Source: Tribonema minus
Taxonomy: Eukaryota; Sar; Xanthophyceae; Tribonematales; Tribonemataceae
NCBI GenBank assembly: GCA_017506865.1
Contig: JAFCMP010000547.1
Coordinates: 1,795,317-1,859,316 of the forward strand
Length of the DNA stretch: 64,000 nt
Direction of reading: 5' to 3'
Part shown: positions 21,701-37,739 of the stretch, piece by piece
Layout: each line of letters begins with the position of its first letter
Numbering within the stretch: position 1 is the stretch's first letter
Translations under genes and position numbers: made by a program
Notes under the pieces: model-generated
Database searches by the model: none
What the model was told of the DNA's origin: nothing
The model's input: only the letters and a program-made list of their open reading frames with translations

Positions 21701-24700
21701 CAACAATACCGTTTTCATGGCACTGGCTGTTGTTGCAATCCTCGTCATGGCTGTGGATCGCTTGGATAGGCTGTGTTGGTGTCTGAGTAGAAGATGCGCT
21801 ATGGTCAAAGCTGGTGCAGCGTGGCGCAGGGGTCACGGAGCTCAACTCAGGCGACCTTGCATGTCGAACTTATGGAGTGCAGCGCAAGTAAATACTGGGC
21901 ACACATTAGTGTTGTCTGGGTGAATCAAATAACGCAGCGCGTGGAAAAAAGTGCTGAAGCTCTGTTGCAACAAGCTTCATGTGCAAGTACACTAACAAAT
22001 GCTCAAGGTGATGTACACAGAGGACAAGGTATGTCACTGCGGTGCAGTATATGCAGTTCCTTACATAGGTAGGGGCAGTGGAACCGCGCTCTGATGAAGT
22101 GCTGCCGTATCAAGCAAGGGTGCTGCCCGTGAGTCCGCTCCAAGTGCTCATGGTGTCCCGTGTCTGCTGCCGCTGCGGGTTGCTTTCTAGTTGTGCAGTG
22201 CAAGCACACCCAAAAGCTTCAACACGATGCTCACATCTTTGCAGATCTGCAACAATACGTAGCCCTACATGGGGCCATTTGAGTACCCTCACCCCAGACT
22301 TCTCCGCTGCGCTGCACACTGCCACTACACATGGGCTTACGGATCGCTTCAACGTGAGCGCGGAGGTGCCGTTTAGACTCATGGTTCTCCACATGAAGTT
22401 CAGACGTGGGCACTCAACATTCAGCTTACATATGTGGAGCACATTCGAGCCATCACTCCCCGCTAATCTAGGTTGCCTATCTGCTGCGCTCTGCGCTGTG
22501 CACTGCCACCTTGTGCACGGGCACCCGGACCACATCAAAGTGCGCGAGGGCGGTGTGGAGGCTGTCAGACACTTGAAGCTCTCTGACTCAAACTTGAACA
22601 TACACTCCGCAGCATTGAAGTTACACATGACAGCCGTACTCCCGACTAAACGAAACGAGGCCGCCTGTCTGCTGCGCTGTGCGCTGCCACCTTGCGCACA
22701 GGGGCACCTGGACTGCATCAGAGTGAGGGAGGGCGGTGTGGAGACACTTGAAGTTCTCACTTGAACTTCAACATGCACTCCTCATGAAACTGACATATGC
22801 GAAGCACTGCTAGGCTATGCACTTCCAACTAATCTAGGCCGCCGGTCTGCGCTGCGTGCACCTCGTGTACAGGGGCACCCGGACCGCATCAAAGTTAGGG
22901 AGGGCGGCGTGGAGTCGCTATCGGAGTCGGAGCTGACGCGCTACAGCGTGGACGCGGCGGGGCAGGTGCAGGTCTGCGGAGACGAGGTGAGCAGTGCTCA
23001 GCAACAACAACGCAGAGAGCCACACTACTCAACGCGCCTCATGGATATAGCATCATGTGCATACGTAGCATACAAAGCGGCAGGTGCAGGTCTGCGGAGA
23101 CGAGGCAAGCAGTGCCTGCACACACGCGAGCCACACAACTCTATGCGCATCATTAATATAGTATCGTGTGGGCAGGTGCAGGTCTGCAGAGGAGGTGAGC
23201 AGTGCTCAGCAACGATCATGACAATGAGCCACATTACTCAATGCATCTCATGCATATATGGAAATGAACCAAAAGATCGTTGGCTCTGGATGACATGATA
23301 TCTAATCATGTGTATTCATTGCATGGAAAGGGGCAGGTGCATGTTTGCGGACACGAGGTGAGAAGTGCAGCAGTGCTCTGCAACAACAACATTAATCAAC
23401 AGTGGTACTCTATCTGCATGTGAGGTTCCCCCAGCTGCAATACCCCCCCCCCCCCCCTGCAATGAAGAGCTCAGGGAGACAATGAGCAATTCCATACGTA
23501 GCCCCCTTGGTCATCGATGTGTCAACCACCGCGGCCTATGTGTATGCGCGGTGCGCCTCAGCAACGCATATTTGAGTCTCATGTTGTGTCCAGTTTTCTT
23601 TTCATAGACATTTGCATTATTGCACTGCACCGCATATGCGGCGCGGGTCCTATGTTGTGCCCGGGTGTTGTCATAGACATCTGCGTTATCGCACTGCAGC
23701 GCATATGCGGCGCAGTGCTGCTGCGGTCACGCAGGGACGAGGCCAGGCAGCTTGCTGACTGCACAGTTAAAGTGATTAAGAAGTTGAAGTTGGTGTTTTT
23801 TTAAGTAGCAGCCACGCAACAGCAACTGCTTCATGCGGCCATCAGCACATCATAATGCAATGCTTTCACTTGGAAACGTCCCATACAAGTTGAATTTTGG
23901 GGTCACGTGCCAGTCTGCTTGCATCAGGCGGCGCTCAGCAAAAAGCTTCGGGCAAGCGCTGTTTTGCGCAATGTTGCAAGGTTGCAAGCAGTGGTGCCTT
24001 AATGGCATACAGGTAGTGATACCATGCACATCTGTCCTATTGTGCAACGCATCAATTTCCCCAGGTCCATACTGAAGTCCGCATGTGTACTGGTTCAGGA
24101 CAAGCGTTGCGGCATTTTGCTGATGCGCAACGTACCCCTGAGGTGTCCCCTGATGTTTCGCCAGGGCCGCGCACACGGACGCGCACACGGCAAAGTGCTA
24201 CACGCTGAGCGCTGGTGCAGTCATGAACACGCACACATTGTTCAATGTGCTGCGCCCTAAGCTGATGCTCTTCATGCCCCTTCCCCCCCCCCCTTCCCCC
24301 CCTTGCACGCTTCGCAATGTCGTAGCTGACGCGGCATGACTGTAAGATTCACAGTGTAAATGATAACTGTGCACTGGTGCGCTGCGCTTTACGGTGATGC
24401 TCTCAACCCCCCCCCCCCACACACACACACCCCTGCGCCCTGCGCCCCCAGATGCGCCTGAAACAGTAAATGGTGACACATGCTCATGGCAGCATGGCAG
24501 CGTCACTAAGCATGGGCGCTGTTGCTACTGTCATGCATTGTACTACTGTCGTGCGCAGGACTGGGAGGCAGAGCTGGCGTACCTCAGCTGGCATACTGTA
24601 CCTCTATGCCTATGCCCCTCCCCCTCTCCCCCCCCCCACCCCGCCCGGGCGCTACGGCATACTGGCTGACGCAGTACCCACTAGAGTAATATCATGCACC

Positions 24701-27700
24701 CTTACGGCGCTATATATACTTATGTAGCTGAGCATGCATTTCGTTCTTGACCGTCTTGCACAGGACTGGGAGGCGGAGCTGGCGTACCTCAAGGCGAAGT
24801 GCGACGCGGGCGCGGACGTGATCATCACGCAGATGTTCTTCGACGCTAGCGTGTACGGTCGCTTTGTGCAGGAGTGCCGGCGCGTCGGCATCACGGCGCC
24901 CGTGATCCCGGGTATCATGTGCATCAACGCATACGCGGGGTTCCATGTGAGTACTTTTGCTCACTCACTCACTCACTTGCCCAGTATTTGGTTTGTAGTG
25001 AGTACAAGCGTGGGCGTCAGAGTGCGCCCGTGATCCCCAGTATCATGTGCATCAACACGTACGCGGGGGGTTCCAGGCGAGTTCTCATTGACTCACACAC
25101 TCACTCACTCAGTTGATTATGTTGCACAATCTGGGGGCGTTGTTGCGGCGTCCGTCACCCTATGGGCATCATGTGCGTCATGGGCACGCGGGGTTTCAGG
25201 CGAGTACTTGTACTCACTCACTCACTCACTCACTAAGTTGGTTGTTTTGCACAATCTGAGGGCGTTGTAGTCCGTCATCCTATGGGCATCATGTACGTCA
25301 CGAGCTCGCGGGGTTCCAAGCAAATACTCCTTGACTCACTTTCTCGCTCAGTATATCGTTTGTGTTGAGTAAAGTGCAGGCATCACAGCGCGCACGCGCT
25401 CCCCAGTCATGTGCATCAACGCGCACGCGCGGTTCCAGGCGAGTACTTGTTGACTCAAGTACTCACTCACTTGTTTGTGTTGTATGGGAATAGTCATTTC
25501 TGGTGACGCGTACATCAGCATACATGCAGGAAAGCACTCACTTACGCACTCACCCAGGTGCTTCTTTGTTTCGCATCATTTGTGAACCATGGGAACGGTC
25601 GTTCGTAGTAACGCGTACATCAACATATATGCAGGGTTCCAGGCAAGCACTCACTTGCGCACTCACTGAGGCACTTGATCGTGTCGCAGCATTTGTTCAG
25701 CACGCGCTTGACAGGCACCATACTAATCGCAATCAGCGGGCACATTGAAAGCGTATCAAAGTACCACGGTTCTGCAGTGGAGCTGGCTTTGTTGCTATCA
25801 TCCCCCAATGCCTTCGCCCCCTGTAGCGCATGACTGGGCTGTGCAAGATGGTGATGACCATGCTCTCTTTGCGGAAGCTGGCTTTACAGTTTTCACATCG
25901 CAAACATACTGATCATGAAGACATGGTTGCAGATGCTGACTTGACTGTTGTGATTCTCGTCGTCGCTCTCTGCAGCGCATGACCGGGCTATGCAAGACGA
26001 GGGTGCCGCCTGAGCTGCGGAAGCGCATGGAGGCCATCAAGGTACTTCAACTTAAATTTACAAACTTCAACTTAACGCTGGATTGATATTGCGTGTTTGT
26101 GCATGGAGTGGTGATTTTGAGAAAGCAGGCCGGTGGTACACGCCGCAAACTAGCTGCGAAAGCTGCGCGTAGTATGGCATGGGGTTCGCGCAATCGCCTC
26201 TGCTTGCGCTGCGGAAGGGCGTGCTGCCATCAGCACAGCGACTGGCATGTAAACTATATCTTGGCGGCATTACATAGTAGCACGACACGCGTTTAAAGCT
26301 TTGTGTGCTGAACTCGAGCTTCAACAGAGTACATCTCCTGTTGATGTCTTACAGCAAGCGTGGTTGAGGCAGGGCGCGCTTGGTGTAGAACATGACTCAC
26401 TCATCGTGGGATGCTGGAGACTAACACCAACTCTAACCCTGTGACCGGTCTCTGATTCCGATCGCGCTTTGTGCTCCTCACTGGCACCAAGTGGCTCGAT
26501 TGCCTCGCTCTATATGTCACTCTGTATGTCATTCGCAGTGATCTGTACTCAGTTTAGACAGTTTCAAGCTAACACATAGCAAGGGATGGGAACATCTTTC
26601 TCTGAGAAGGTCACAAGGCAGAAAGCTCTCATGCTGTGGCCATGTAGGGTATATACAGACACTTAGTGGCAATTCTGCTGGCTGCGCAGGATGAAGCCAT
26701 TGTTGGCTTTCATTCATTTGCAATATGCTCAGTGCCTGAGCCCGATTGTGCCGCAGTGGTTATGGCCACACAGCATTGCTCAACATATGCCTGCACTGTT
26801 CAGGCACCTTTTCGCGCGCAACGCTGCTGGTGTCACCGATATGTGGGGACTGGCCTCAGATAGCATACTCCTACACAACCTGCAGCTGTTTTGTGTCATT
26901 CATCCGCACGTTCGCAATGCCCATGCTTACTTCAGGCATCTGGCAACACAGGCACTGCAATTGGTAGCCGGCATTGATTTTTTTTGATACCAGCACGGCA
27001 AATGGCCCTTATCATCTGGCCCCGTGCCTGTGTCAACATCAGCCTTTATTTCAGCCTTCTCAACAAACATGCGTCAATCTCATTTTTCAACCTGTGTTCC
27101 GGTGCGCAGGACGACGATGCAGCAATAAAGGCATTCGGTGTTGAATACGGGGAGGAGCTGTGTCGAGCGCTGCTGAAGCATGGCGCCCCAGTGCTCCATT
27201 TCTACACGCTCAACCTGGAAAAGGTGCGCCACAGTTGACTTGCTAAATGGTCCTTCTTTGAGATGTGAGCTTGATGATCACCTAGGTGTGGGACGTTGAA
27301 GCTTAAAGCGGGCCACCTCTAAGTGTCAGCTGCCTTTGGAAATCCTTCTCACCGTTACTCCCTTGTCGCTTGCCTGTGTGCTGTGTACGTATATCTGCCT
27401 GTCTCTCATCTTGTGACATTCTGCGTTACTGTACTACTACCTGAATTTCAGCGCGCAAGCGCATACCACCTGAACATTGGCATTGACACTCCGCTCATAG
27501 GCGCTGTAATGATCCCATCACCTCAACTGTGCGATCATGGGTTTTCAAAAAGTCTGTACGCGACAACCACCGCTGATTCATCATGATCCTCACAACAATT
27601 TGCCCCTGACTGATTGCGCCGCAGGTGACCGTGGGCATCCTACGAAGACTGGGCCTCGCGGGCGAGTACGAAGCTGCGCCGGCAGCAGAGAAGAAGCTCA

Positions 27701-27777
27701 ACGGCACCGCAGCAGTTACAAACGGCACTGCAGCAGCAACCAACGGCACCGCACCAGTGCCAGCGTTGGCGGTCTAA
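18742..27777 (+). CDS. Methylenetetrahydrofolate reductase, 7 exons, catalytic domain only
   Basis: MTHFR reduces 5,10-methylene-THF to 5-methyl-THF with FAD and NAD(P)H, supplying methyl groups for methionine synthesis. Exons: 18,742-18,915; 20,627-20,965; 22,873-22,986; 24,764-24,946; 25,976-26,041; 27,110-27,223; 27,625-27,777. All introns are GT-AG and phase 0, giving 380 residues. Visible motifs: GLEFFPP (35-41, with the catalytic Glu), TWGAGGSTADL (68-78), HLTCTNMP (97-104), ALRGDPP (125-131), SVAGYPEGHPD (junction of exons 2 and 3), ITQMFFD (230-236), VIPGIMCINAY (256-266) and LHFYTLNLEK (321-330). The start ATG is the only in-frame one before the first motif and sits in a short GC-rich exon. 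Plant, yeast and animal enzymes have a second, regulatory C-terminal domain of about 300 residues. Here the protein ends 50 residues after the last catalytic-domain exon junction, with a tail of NGTAA-type repeats. The size is like bacterial MetF. Four of the introns carry tandem copies of exon edges. Location (cytosol or organelle) is not evident: no clear transit peptide is seen. Confidence 0.95.
20916..21372 (+). repeat. Echo array of MTHFR exon 2 donor edge (real edge plus three copies)
   Basis: The exon end encoding REHYGDYFCISVAGYPE plus the GTGAG donor occurs at the real exon (ends 20,965) and again ending at 21,079, 21,251 and 21,372. The later three lie in intron 2. The first interval is 114 bases (a multiple of three, with an open frame through it), the next two are 172 and 121. 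All four keep a GTGAG donor. Confidence 0.9.
22519..22743 (+). repeat. Echoes of MTHFR exon 3 acceptor edge (two copies upstream of the real exon)
   Basis: The text encoding GHPD(R/H)IKVREGGVE at the start of exon 3 (22,873) is present twice upstream, at 22,519-22,560 and 22,702-22,743 (GHLDCIRVREGGVE). The second is preceded by the ACAG acceptor, the first by ACG instead. Both differ from the real exon soon after GGVE, so use of either would break the protein. Confidence 0.9.
23083..23357 (+). repeat. Echo array of MTHFR exon 3 donor edge (three copies)
   Basis: The exon end ggcaggtgcaggtctgcgg followed by agacgag and the donor recurs in intron 3, ending at 23,104 (donor GCAAGC), 23,194 (GTGAGC) and 23,357 (GTGAGA). 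The real exon end is 22,986. The trailing agcagtgct and gcaacaac text is also repeated, so the duplicated unit spans the splice site. Confidence 0.9.
24556..24590 (+). repeat. Echo of MTHFR exon 4 acceptor edge
   Basis: caggactgggaggcagagct plus ggcgtacctcag copies the acceptor and first 11 codons of exon 4 (24,764) about 205 bases upstream, then diverges. The following text (24,600-24,720) includes a C run and is the partner of 5,760-5,870. Confidence 0.85.
25025..25645 (+). repeat. Echo array of MTHFR exon 4 donor edge (about six copies)
   Basis: After the real exon end at 24,946, the edge (atcatgtgcatcaacgc, then gcggggttccaggcgagta) is repeated with decay at about 25,070, 25,200, 25,317, 25,437, 25,528 and 25,637, spaced about 90-130 bases. 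Most copies have lost the GT donor (GCGAG, GCAAG, GCAAAT). Each is followed by cactcactcact-type text. A matching but shorter array lies in the pseudogene copy at 5,200-5,542. Confidence 0.9.
25820..25852 (+). repeat. Echo of MTHFR exon 5 acceptor edge
   Basis: tgtagcgcatgactgggctg plus tgcaagatgg copies the acceptor region and first seven codons of exon 5 (25,976) about 150 bases upstream. The inverted duplicate has the equivalent copy near 5,000-5,030. Confidence 0.8.
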
Positions 27778-29233
27778 TCATGGCCACACTCCTCACCCAC
27801 CCCCACGTAGTATCTGCACGAGCAGCGGCTGTGTGTGGAATTCGCTCCATGCAGAGACATTGGTTGATTCTCAAAAACAAAACCCATTACATCATCAGCT
27901 GCTAGCCTGGCCCAACTGCACAGTTGACTGTGTGAGCGGCGGTTCTTTTGCGTTTGTCATGCACCGAGCTGCACATCAAAGGGGCTGCCACAGTGCCCCT
28001 GCTGCTCCCCCCCGCCCATACGCGCCAACAAAACGCCGCTGTTGCAAGTCGGTTACCTACTTCGAAGTACTTGAAGTGTGCGGTGCAGAGGGGAAGGTCA
28101 TGTCAGGGTCCACTGAGGGGGGATTGAGTGGGTGAAGCGGCAAAAGGGGGGGGCGGGGGGGGGGCGTATGTAAAGGTTGGTCGTACCAGCAGATTTCGCG
28201 TACATCACACACACGCCTGTTGTATTTATCAACACGCCCTTTGGCAAATTGTCTCTGACTTTTTCCATGGTTCGTGCAGTGCATGGGCAGTTCTGCTGTA
28301 TGCATTGCACCCTTACGCTCATTTCGTTGTTGCTGTGCTATAGGGTACCGCCAACTTTGTCGTTGTAGGACATGTTTTCTCTGTCGAGTCAACGTGGCTT
28401 GCATGCAATCAGGTTCACCTTGTGTGGTTTCTGAAGCTTCTAGGCAATGCTTCAAGTCAATGTTTTGACGCAAGTCAGCATGATGGCAGCATGATGGCAA
28501 CTTCTAGATGTTAAACATTGGCAGTCAAAGGTCGTTCAGTAGATTATGCAATGATGTGGTGCGCTGCACAGCTGTGAGCAACTTTTAAAAAATGGAGCAG
28601 GTATCTGTTCTAGCGTAGATGACCACTTTATTGTAAAAATGTTATTCACGATTTTAAGTTCAATCATCGAGCACCAGTGACCGTGGGCACAACGCAGGAC
28701 GAGTTTTTATCGTTAGCTACCAAGAGGCAGACCACGGCTTCTTGGTCTTGTGCGCAGCACTGCATCTGAAATCGATGATCGCAGAGATCGAGATCCAAGA
28801 TCCGAGTTCATATCTCGGCGTGCCATGTCCGACTCGCCAGGGTGAGCTCAGGGGTGGCCGGCCATCGTAAGGTTGGGAAGCTTCCATTGTGAGGGCTGCT
28901 TTCTGCCGTTCTCAGAGGCTTGAGCAGCGTTCGTAACATCCACCTGATCCGATACGATGCTTTTTGTCCCAAGCTTTTGTGCTTTGCGCCTGTGGGCAAA
29001 GCGAGCGAAATCAGTTCAAATCACGTTACGTAGAGTGATGGGTGGCGCGTCGTTGTTGACTCGCCTTTGAAGGTCGCAGGCAGCTGAAGCTTTCGGCAGT
29101 TTCTGAGACCGCGACGTCGACGCTAGCTTTAGCCTATCGTGAAAAGAGGTGACGTGCATTAGGATCATCCCTTGCGCCGCCACACCACTAGATATTCCAA
29201 CATGCGTGCTAGCATATCTGCCTCCTCATACAG

Positions 29234-29645
29234 ACATGTTTGGAGAGCTGCAGCTGTGGGCTGCAGAACAGCAGCTGCGGTGCCGCGCCAACGGCCCTTG
29301 CCAGCCTTGCAAGCGCACTCGCGCCACCACCGTGGCATGCTTCGCCAAGCTACCTGCGGCCGCGGCTATGCCCCCCCCCCCGTGCTTCGCACGCCGGCGC
29401 CCCAGAGGACGGCCATCGCTGCAATTCGCAACTCGGGTTGAACAGCGCAAGGCAGCGGCGGCGGCGGCGGCGGCGTTGCGGAGCTGCCAGGCGATGACGC
29501 TCAGCTGCCCCGCATCAACCCCTGTACGCACGTCAAGCCCACACGAGTCGTCTCATCCCACGACCCGCAGTTCGACAACCACAAGCTCGTGTGGATCGAC
29601 AACGGCGGCGGGCAGGTGATCGGGGCAAACTGGTCGGGTGATGAT
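29234..29645 (+). pseudogene. Family X second-exon copy, plus arm of a hairpin
   Basis: Starts after an intact acceptor (cctcatacag) and encodes the conserved blocks (FGELQLWAAEQQ, RANGPCQPCKRTRA, FAKLPA). It shifts frame in the C run near 29,371 and again after the GCG run. Farther on it carries DPQFDNHKLVWIDNGGGQVI, a continuation not present in the intact gene at 14.5 kb but shared with the facing copy, which shows that family X has at least two second-exon types. No exon 1 is present upstream. Confidence 0.7.
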
Positions 29646-29714
29646 GCGGAGGGGCGATATGGCAGCGATACCTACTTTACGGATCACAGCCGTGCCGCTG
29701 ACAATCGCACTATC

Positions 29715-30118
29715 CCCTCCCTGACCTTGCCCGTCGCCCCAATCACCTGCCCGCCGCCGTTGTCAATCCAAATCAGCTTGTGGTTGTCGTACTGCGGGTC
29801 GAAAAGATGACCCGTGTGGGCTTGACGCGCATGCAGGGGGCCGATGCGCGGCAGCTGGGCGTCATCGCCGGGCAGCTCCGCGAAAGCCGCCGCCGCCGCC
29901 GCCTTGCGCACTTACGGGCGTCGCGAATTCGGCAGCTATGGCGGTTCTTTGGGACGCTAGCGTTTGAAGCACGGGCGAGGGCATGGCCGCGTCCGCAGGG
30001 AGCTTGGCAAAGTAGGCGATGGTAGCCGTGCGTGTGCGCTTGTCGTGCTGACGGGGCGCATTGGCGCGGCGGCGCCGCTTTCGTTCCGCCGTCCACCGCT
30101 GCAGCTCTCCGAACACAT
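29715..30118 (-). pseudogene. Family X second-exon copy, minus arm of a hairpin
   Basis: Minus-strand copy starting after an acceptor ctctgcacag at 30,119-30,128. It encodes FGELQRWTAERKRRRRANAP, KRTRTATI and FAKLPADAAMPSP, then frameshifts near 29,935. Its terminal part repeats the DNHKLIWIDNGGGQVIG text. Its upstream intron end is closer to that of the copy at 17,793 than to the facing arm, so the hairpin was not made by a simple local inversion. Confidence 0.7.
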
Positions 30119-30119
30119 C

Positions 30120-31150
30120 TGTGCAGAGGCATGAACAGCATGCCGAGAGGTAATGGGACGTGCAGCAGTGGCTCAGTACACGTGCTCATCTTATTGTTGC
30201 AGTACACGACCTGCTAGCGGTGTTGGGTTTGAATGACCGTTGCACGCCTTCGGGGGTGGAAAGGGGGGGAGGGGCGGGCCAGACTTACATGGTCAAATTG
30301 CTGGCCGGGGTGACATGACTTGCTGTTATAACGCAACACACGGTGAAGCAACAATAATCGCTGCAAGTTCCTGGTGCACTCATAAAGTGAGGGGACATGG
30401 GTGAACCGCCCTCTAAATCAGCGCTCAGTTTGGGCGCACCAACTTGAACGCATGCCACTGGCATGCGTAATCACATGCGTAATCATTTGCTGGCAACCTT
30501 GATATCACTGTCCTGCTAGCATCAAGCTCATGCCAAACTACCAGGGTTTGATGGGTGCATCTGGCTTCGTTCTTGTGATTGCAAAAGAATAGTAAGTATG
30601 TCAATTCATGAAGTCTTGCAGACTCCCCCCCCCCCCCCCCCTAGACACACACACAGACACAGCAACACGACTACTTTGAGTGATAATGCCACTTTTGCAA
30701 CAGGCAATGTCAGAGGTAGGCAAGGGAGGCTAGGGGGGTATGTCTAAAAAGTAGCACGCATACCACAGGCTTGCACACTACGCATACTATTCGTAAATTA
30801 TAGTCTTAGTTAGATGCATCCTGATCCATCCAGAGCTCAACCACATACCTCTCACCTGACCGTAACCCTACACTTAACCCTAACCTTCCTCTAGCCCTAG
30901 TCCTAACCCTAAAGCCAAACCTAAACCCTAGCTGTAACCCTATTCCCAACACAGTGTGTCATTCCTCATGTACACTCATTATTTTTAATAGTGTGGATCG
31001 CGCCGCCATTGTGCGGCGGCTTGTGCTCTTCTGTCCAGAGGTGCTCCCGCACTTTGAGTCCGTATCCTGTGGTGGCACGTATGGACTTGTATTTATAAAG
31101 GCCCAAGGGAGGCCGGGTTGCCTATGCAATCGAAAAGCTTGCGTCAACGC
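30120..31150. other. Intergenic sequence with C run
   Basis: No exon supported. Contains a C run at about 30,627-30,643 and the telomere-like tract at 30,864-30,950. Confidence 0.45.
30864..30950. repeat. Degenerate telomere-like tract (CCCTAA type)
   Basis: About ten degenerate units: aaccctacacttaaccctaa, then ctagccctagtcctaaccct, then aaacctaaaccctagctgta. It is too degenerate to be an active chromosome end and suggests an old insertion or end-joining scar. Confidence 0.7.
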
Positions 31151-31156
31151 AGCAGC

Positions 31157-31438
31157 CTAGTCTGCGCTGTGCCCTAGGAGTTTGGATACCGGCGCCGCAA
31201 CACAGCCCAGCATTCGCGCTCCACGTGTGTATGCCATGACGCGCTCCGCCAACTCCCGCGCCAGCGATATGCTCAGCTCAATGTGGATCTGACGCTTAGC
31301 TAACCCGGCCTTGCGTAACACATCTGCCTTCCCCCCCCCTGAGCACAGTGCTGAGTGCATTGCCAACTCCTTAACAAAAAGGCTTGTCTGCTTGCCCAGC
31401 CGTCCTGTGGCACTGTCCCAGAGATGCACTGCCGTCAC
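31157..31438 (-). CDS. Possible terminal exon of an unrecognised minus-strand gene
   Basis: An open frame of 93 residues with protein-like composition (VHLWDSATGRLGKQ, then AGLAKRQIHIELSISLAREL, then AERVMAYTRGARMLGC) and a stop at 31,157. The first part vaguely recalls a WD-repeat strand (VxLWDxxTG), but a single such motif is weak. No splice acceptor or partner exon upstream on the minus strand was convincingly found, and a G run inside the frame (complement of 31,331-31,339) could hide a frame error. Confidence 0.3.
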   Translation of the reverse strand: MTAVHLWDSATGRLGKQTSLFVKELAMHSALCSGGGKADVLRKAGLAKRQIHIELSISLARELAERVMAYTRGARMLGCVAAPVSKLLGHSAD

Positions 31439-31821
31439 TGCTCATCATTCATTCCCCCCCCTTTTTTTTCCCCCCAAAATGAAGTTGTGCGCAACGGCTT
31501 TGAAGTTGCGGGACGTGCCTCAGATGTGCTTGGTTCAGATGTGACGTAGAAACGGAACCTAGCGAGGCAGAATTCGTGCCAGCCGCATGTGCGCACTTTC
31601 GTGATCACAGATCAACACCGAAACAGCTTAGTGGCGCAAGTTGCAAAACTTCATGCTGTGGTCTCGCTTTGAACGCAACTTACACCTACCACATTGCACT
31701 TGGGTCCCTTGCCAGATAGGGAGGGCATTCCTTGTGCGATTTAGGTGCTTTGTAGTCACTGTCATGTTTTCGTTTTCCAGCGCACGTAGGTAACCGTTCA
31801 GGATGAAAACACACCTGATCT

Positions 31822-31834
31822 ACACACACACACA
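31822..31834. repeat. Short CA microsatellite upstream of the kinase start
   Basis: Six CA/AC units (ctacacacacacacatc) about 25 bases before the ATG. No other promoter element was recognised. Confidence 0.6.
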
Positions 31835-31858
31835 TCATGACTGACGGCACACGCTAGT

Positions 31859-37736
<5,878 letters not shown>

Positions 37737-37739
37737 CAG

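Larger units (their letters stand above)
24580..29230 (+). repeat. Inverted segmental duplicate A', partner of 1,255-5,990
   Basis: Carries functional exons 4 to 7 of MTHFR and 1.45 kb of its 3' flank. See the description of block A for matching landmarks. 27,780-29,230 itself has no supported gene. It holds the mirrored text of 1,255-2,650 and a G run at 28,146-28,165. Confidence 0.85.
29234..30118. repeat. Hairpin of two convergent family X second exons (arms about 400 bases)
   Basis: The two copies above converge on a centre near 29,676. The arms are diverged from each other, unlike the giant palindrome at 41-64 kb. Confidence 0.75.

Noticed and set aside
22078..22778. Long overlapping frames on both strands in MTHFR intron 2
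   Set aside because: They arise from the exon 3 acceptor echoes and their flanks. Only short exon-edge parts are protein-like.
24558..24600. Alternative start of MTHFR exon 4
   Set aside because: It is an acceptor echo that diverges after 11 codons. Only 24,764 continues into the CDAGADVIITQMFFD segment.
25025..25645. CRISPR-like spaced repeats
   Set aside because: The units are decayed exon 4 edges with variable spacing in a spliced eukaryotic gene, not identical repeats with unique spacers.
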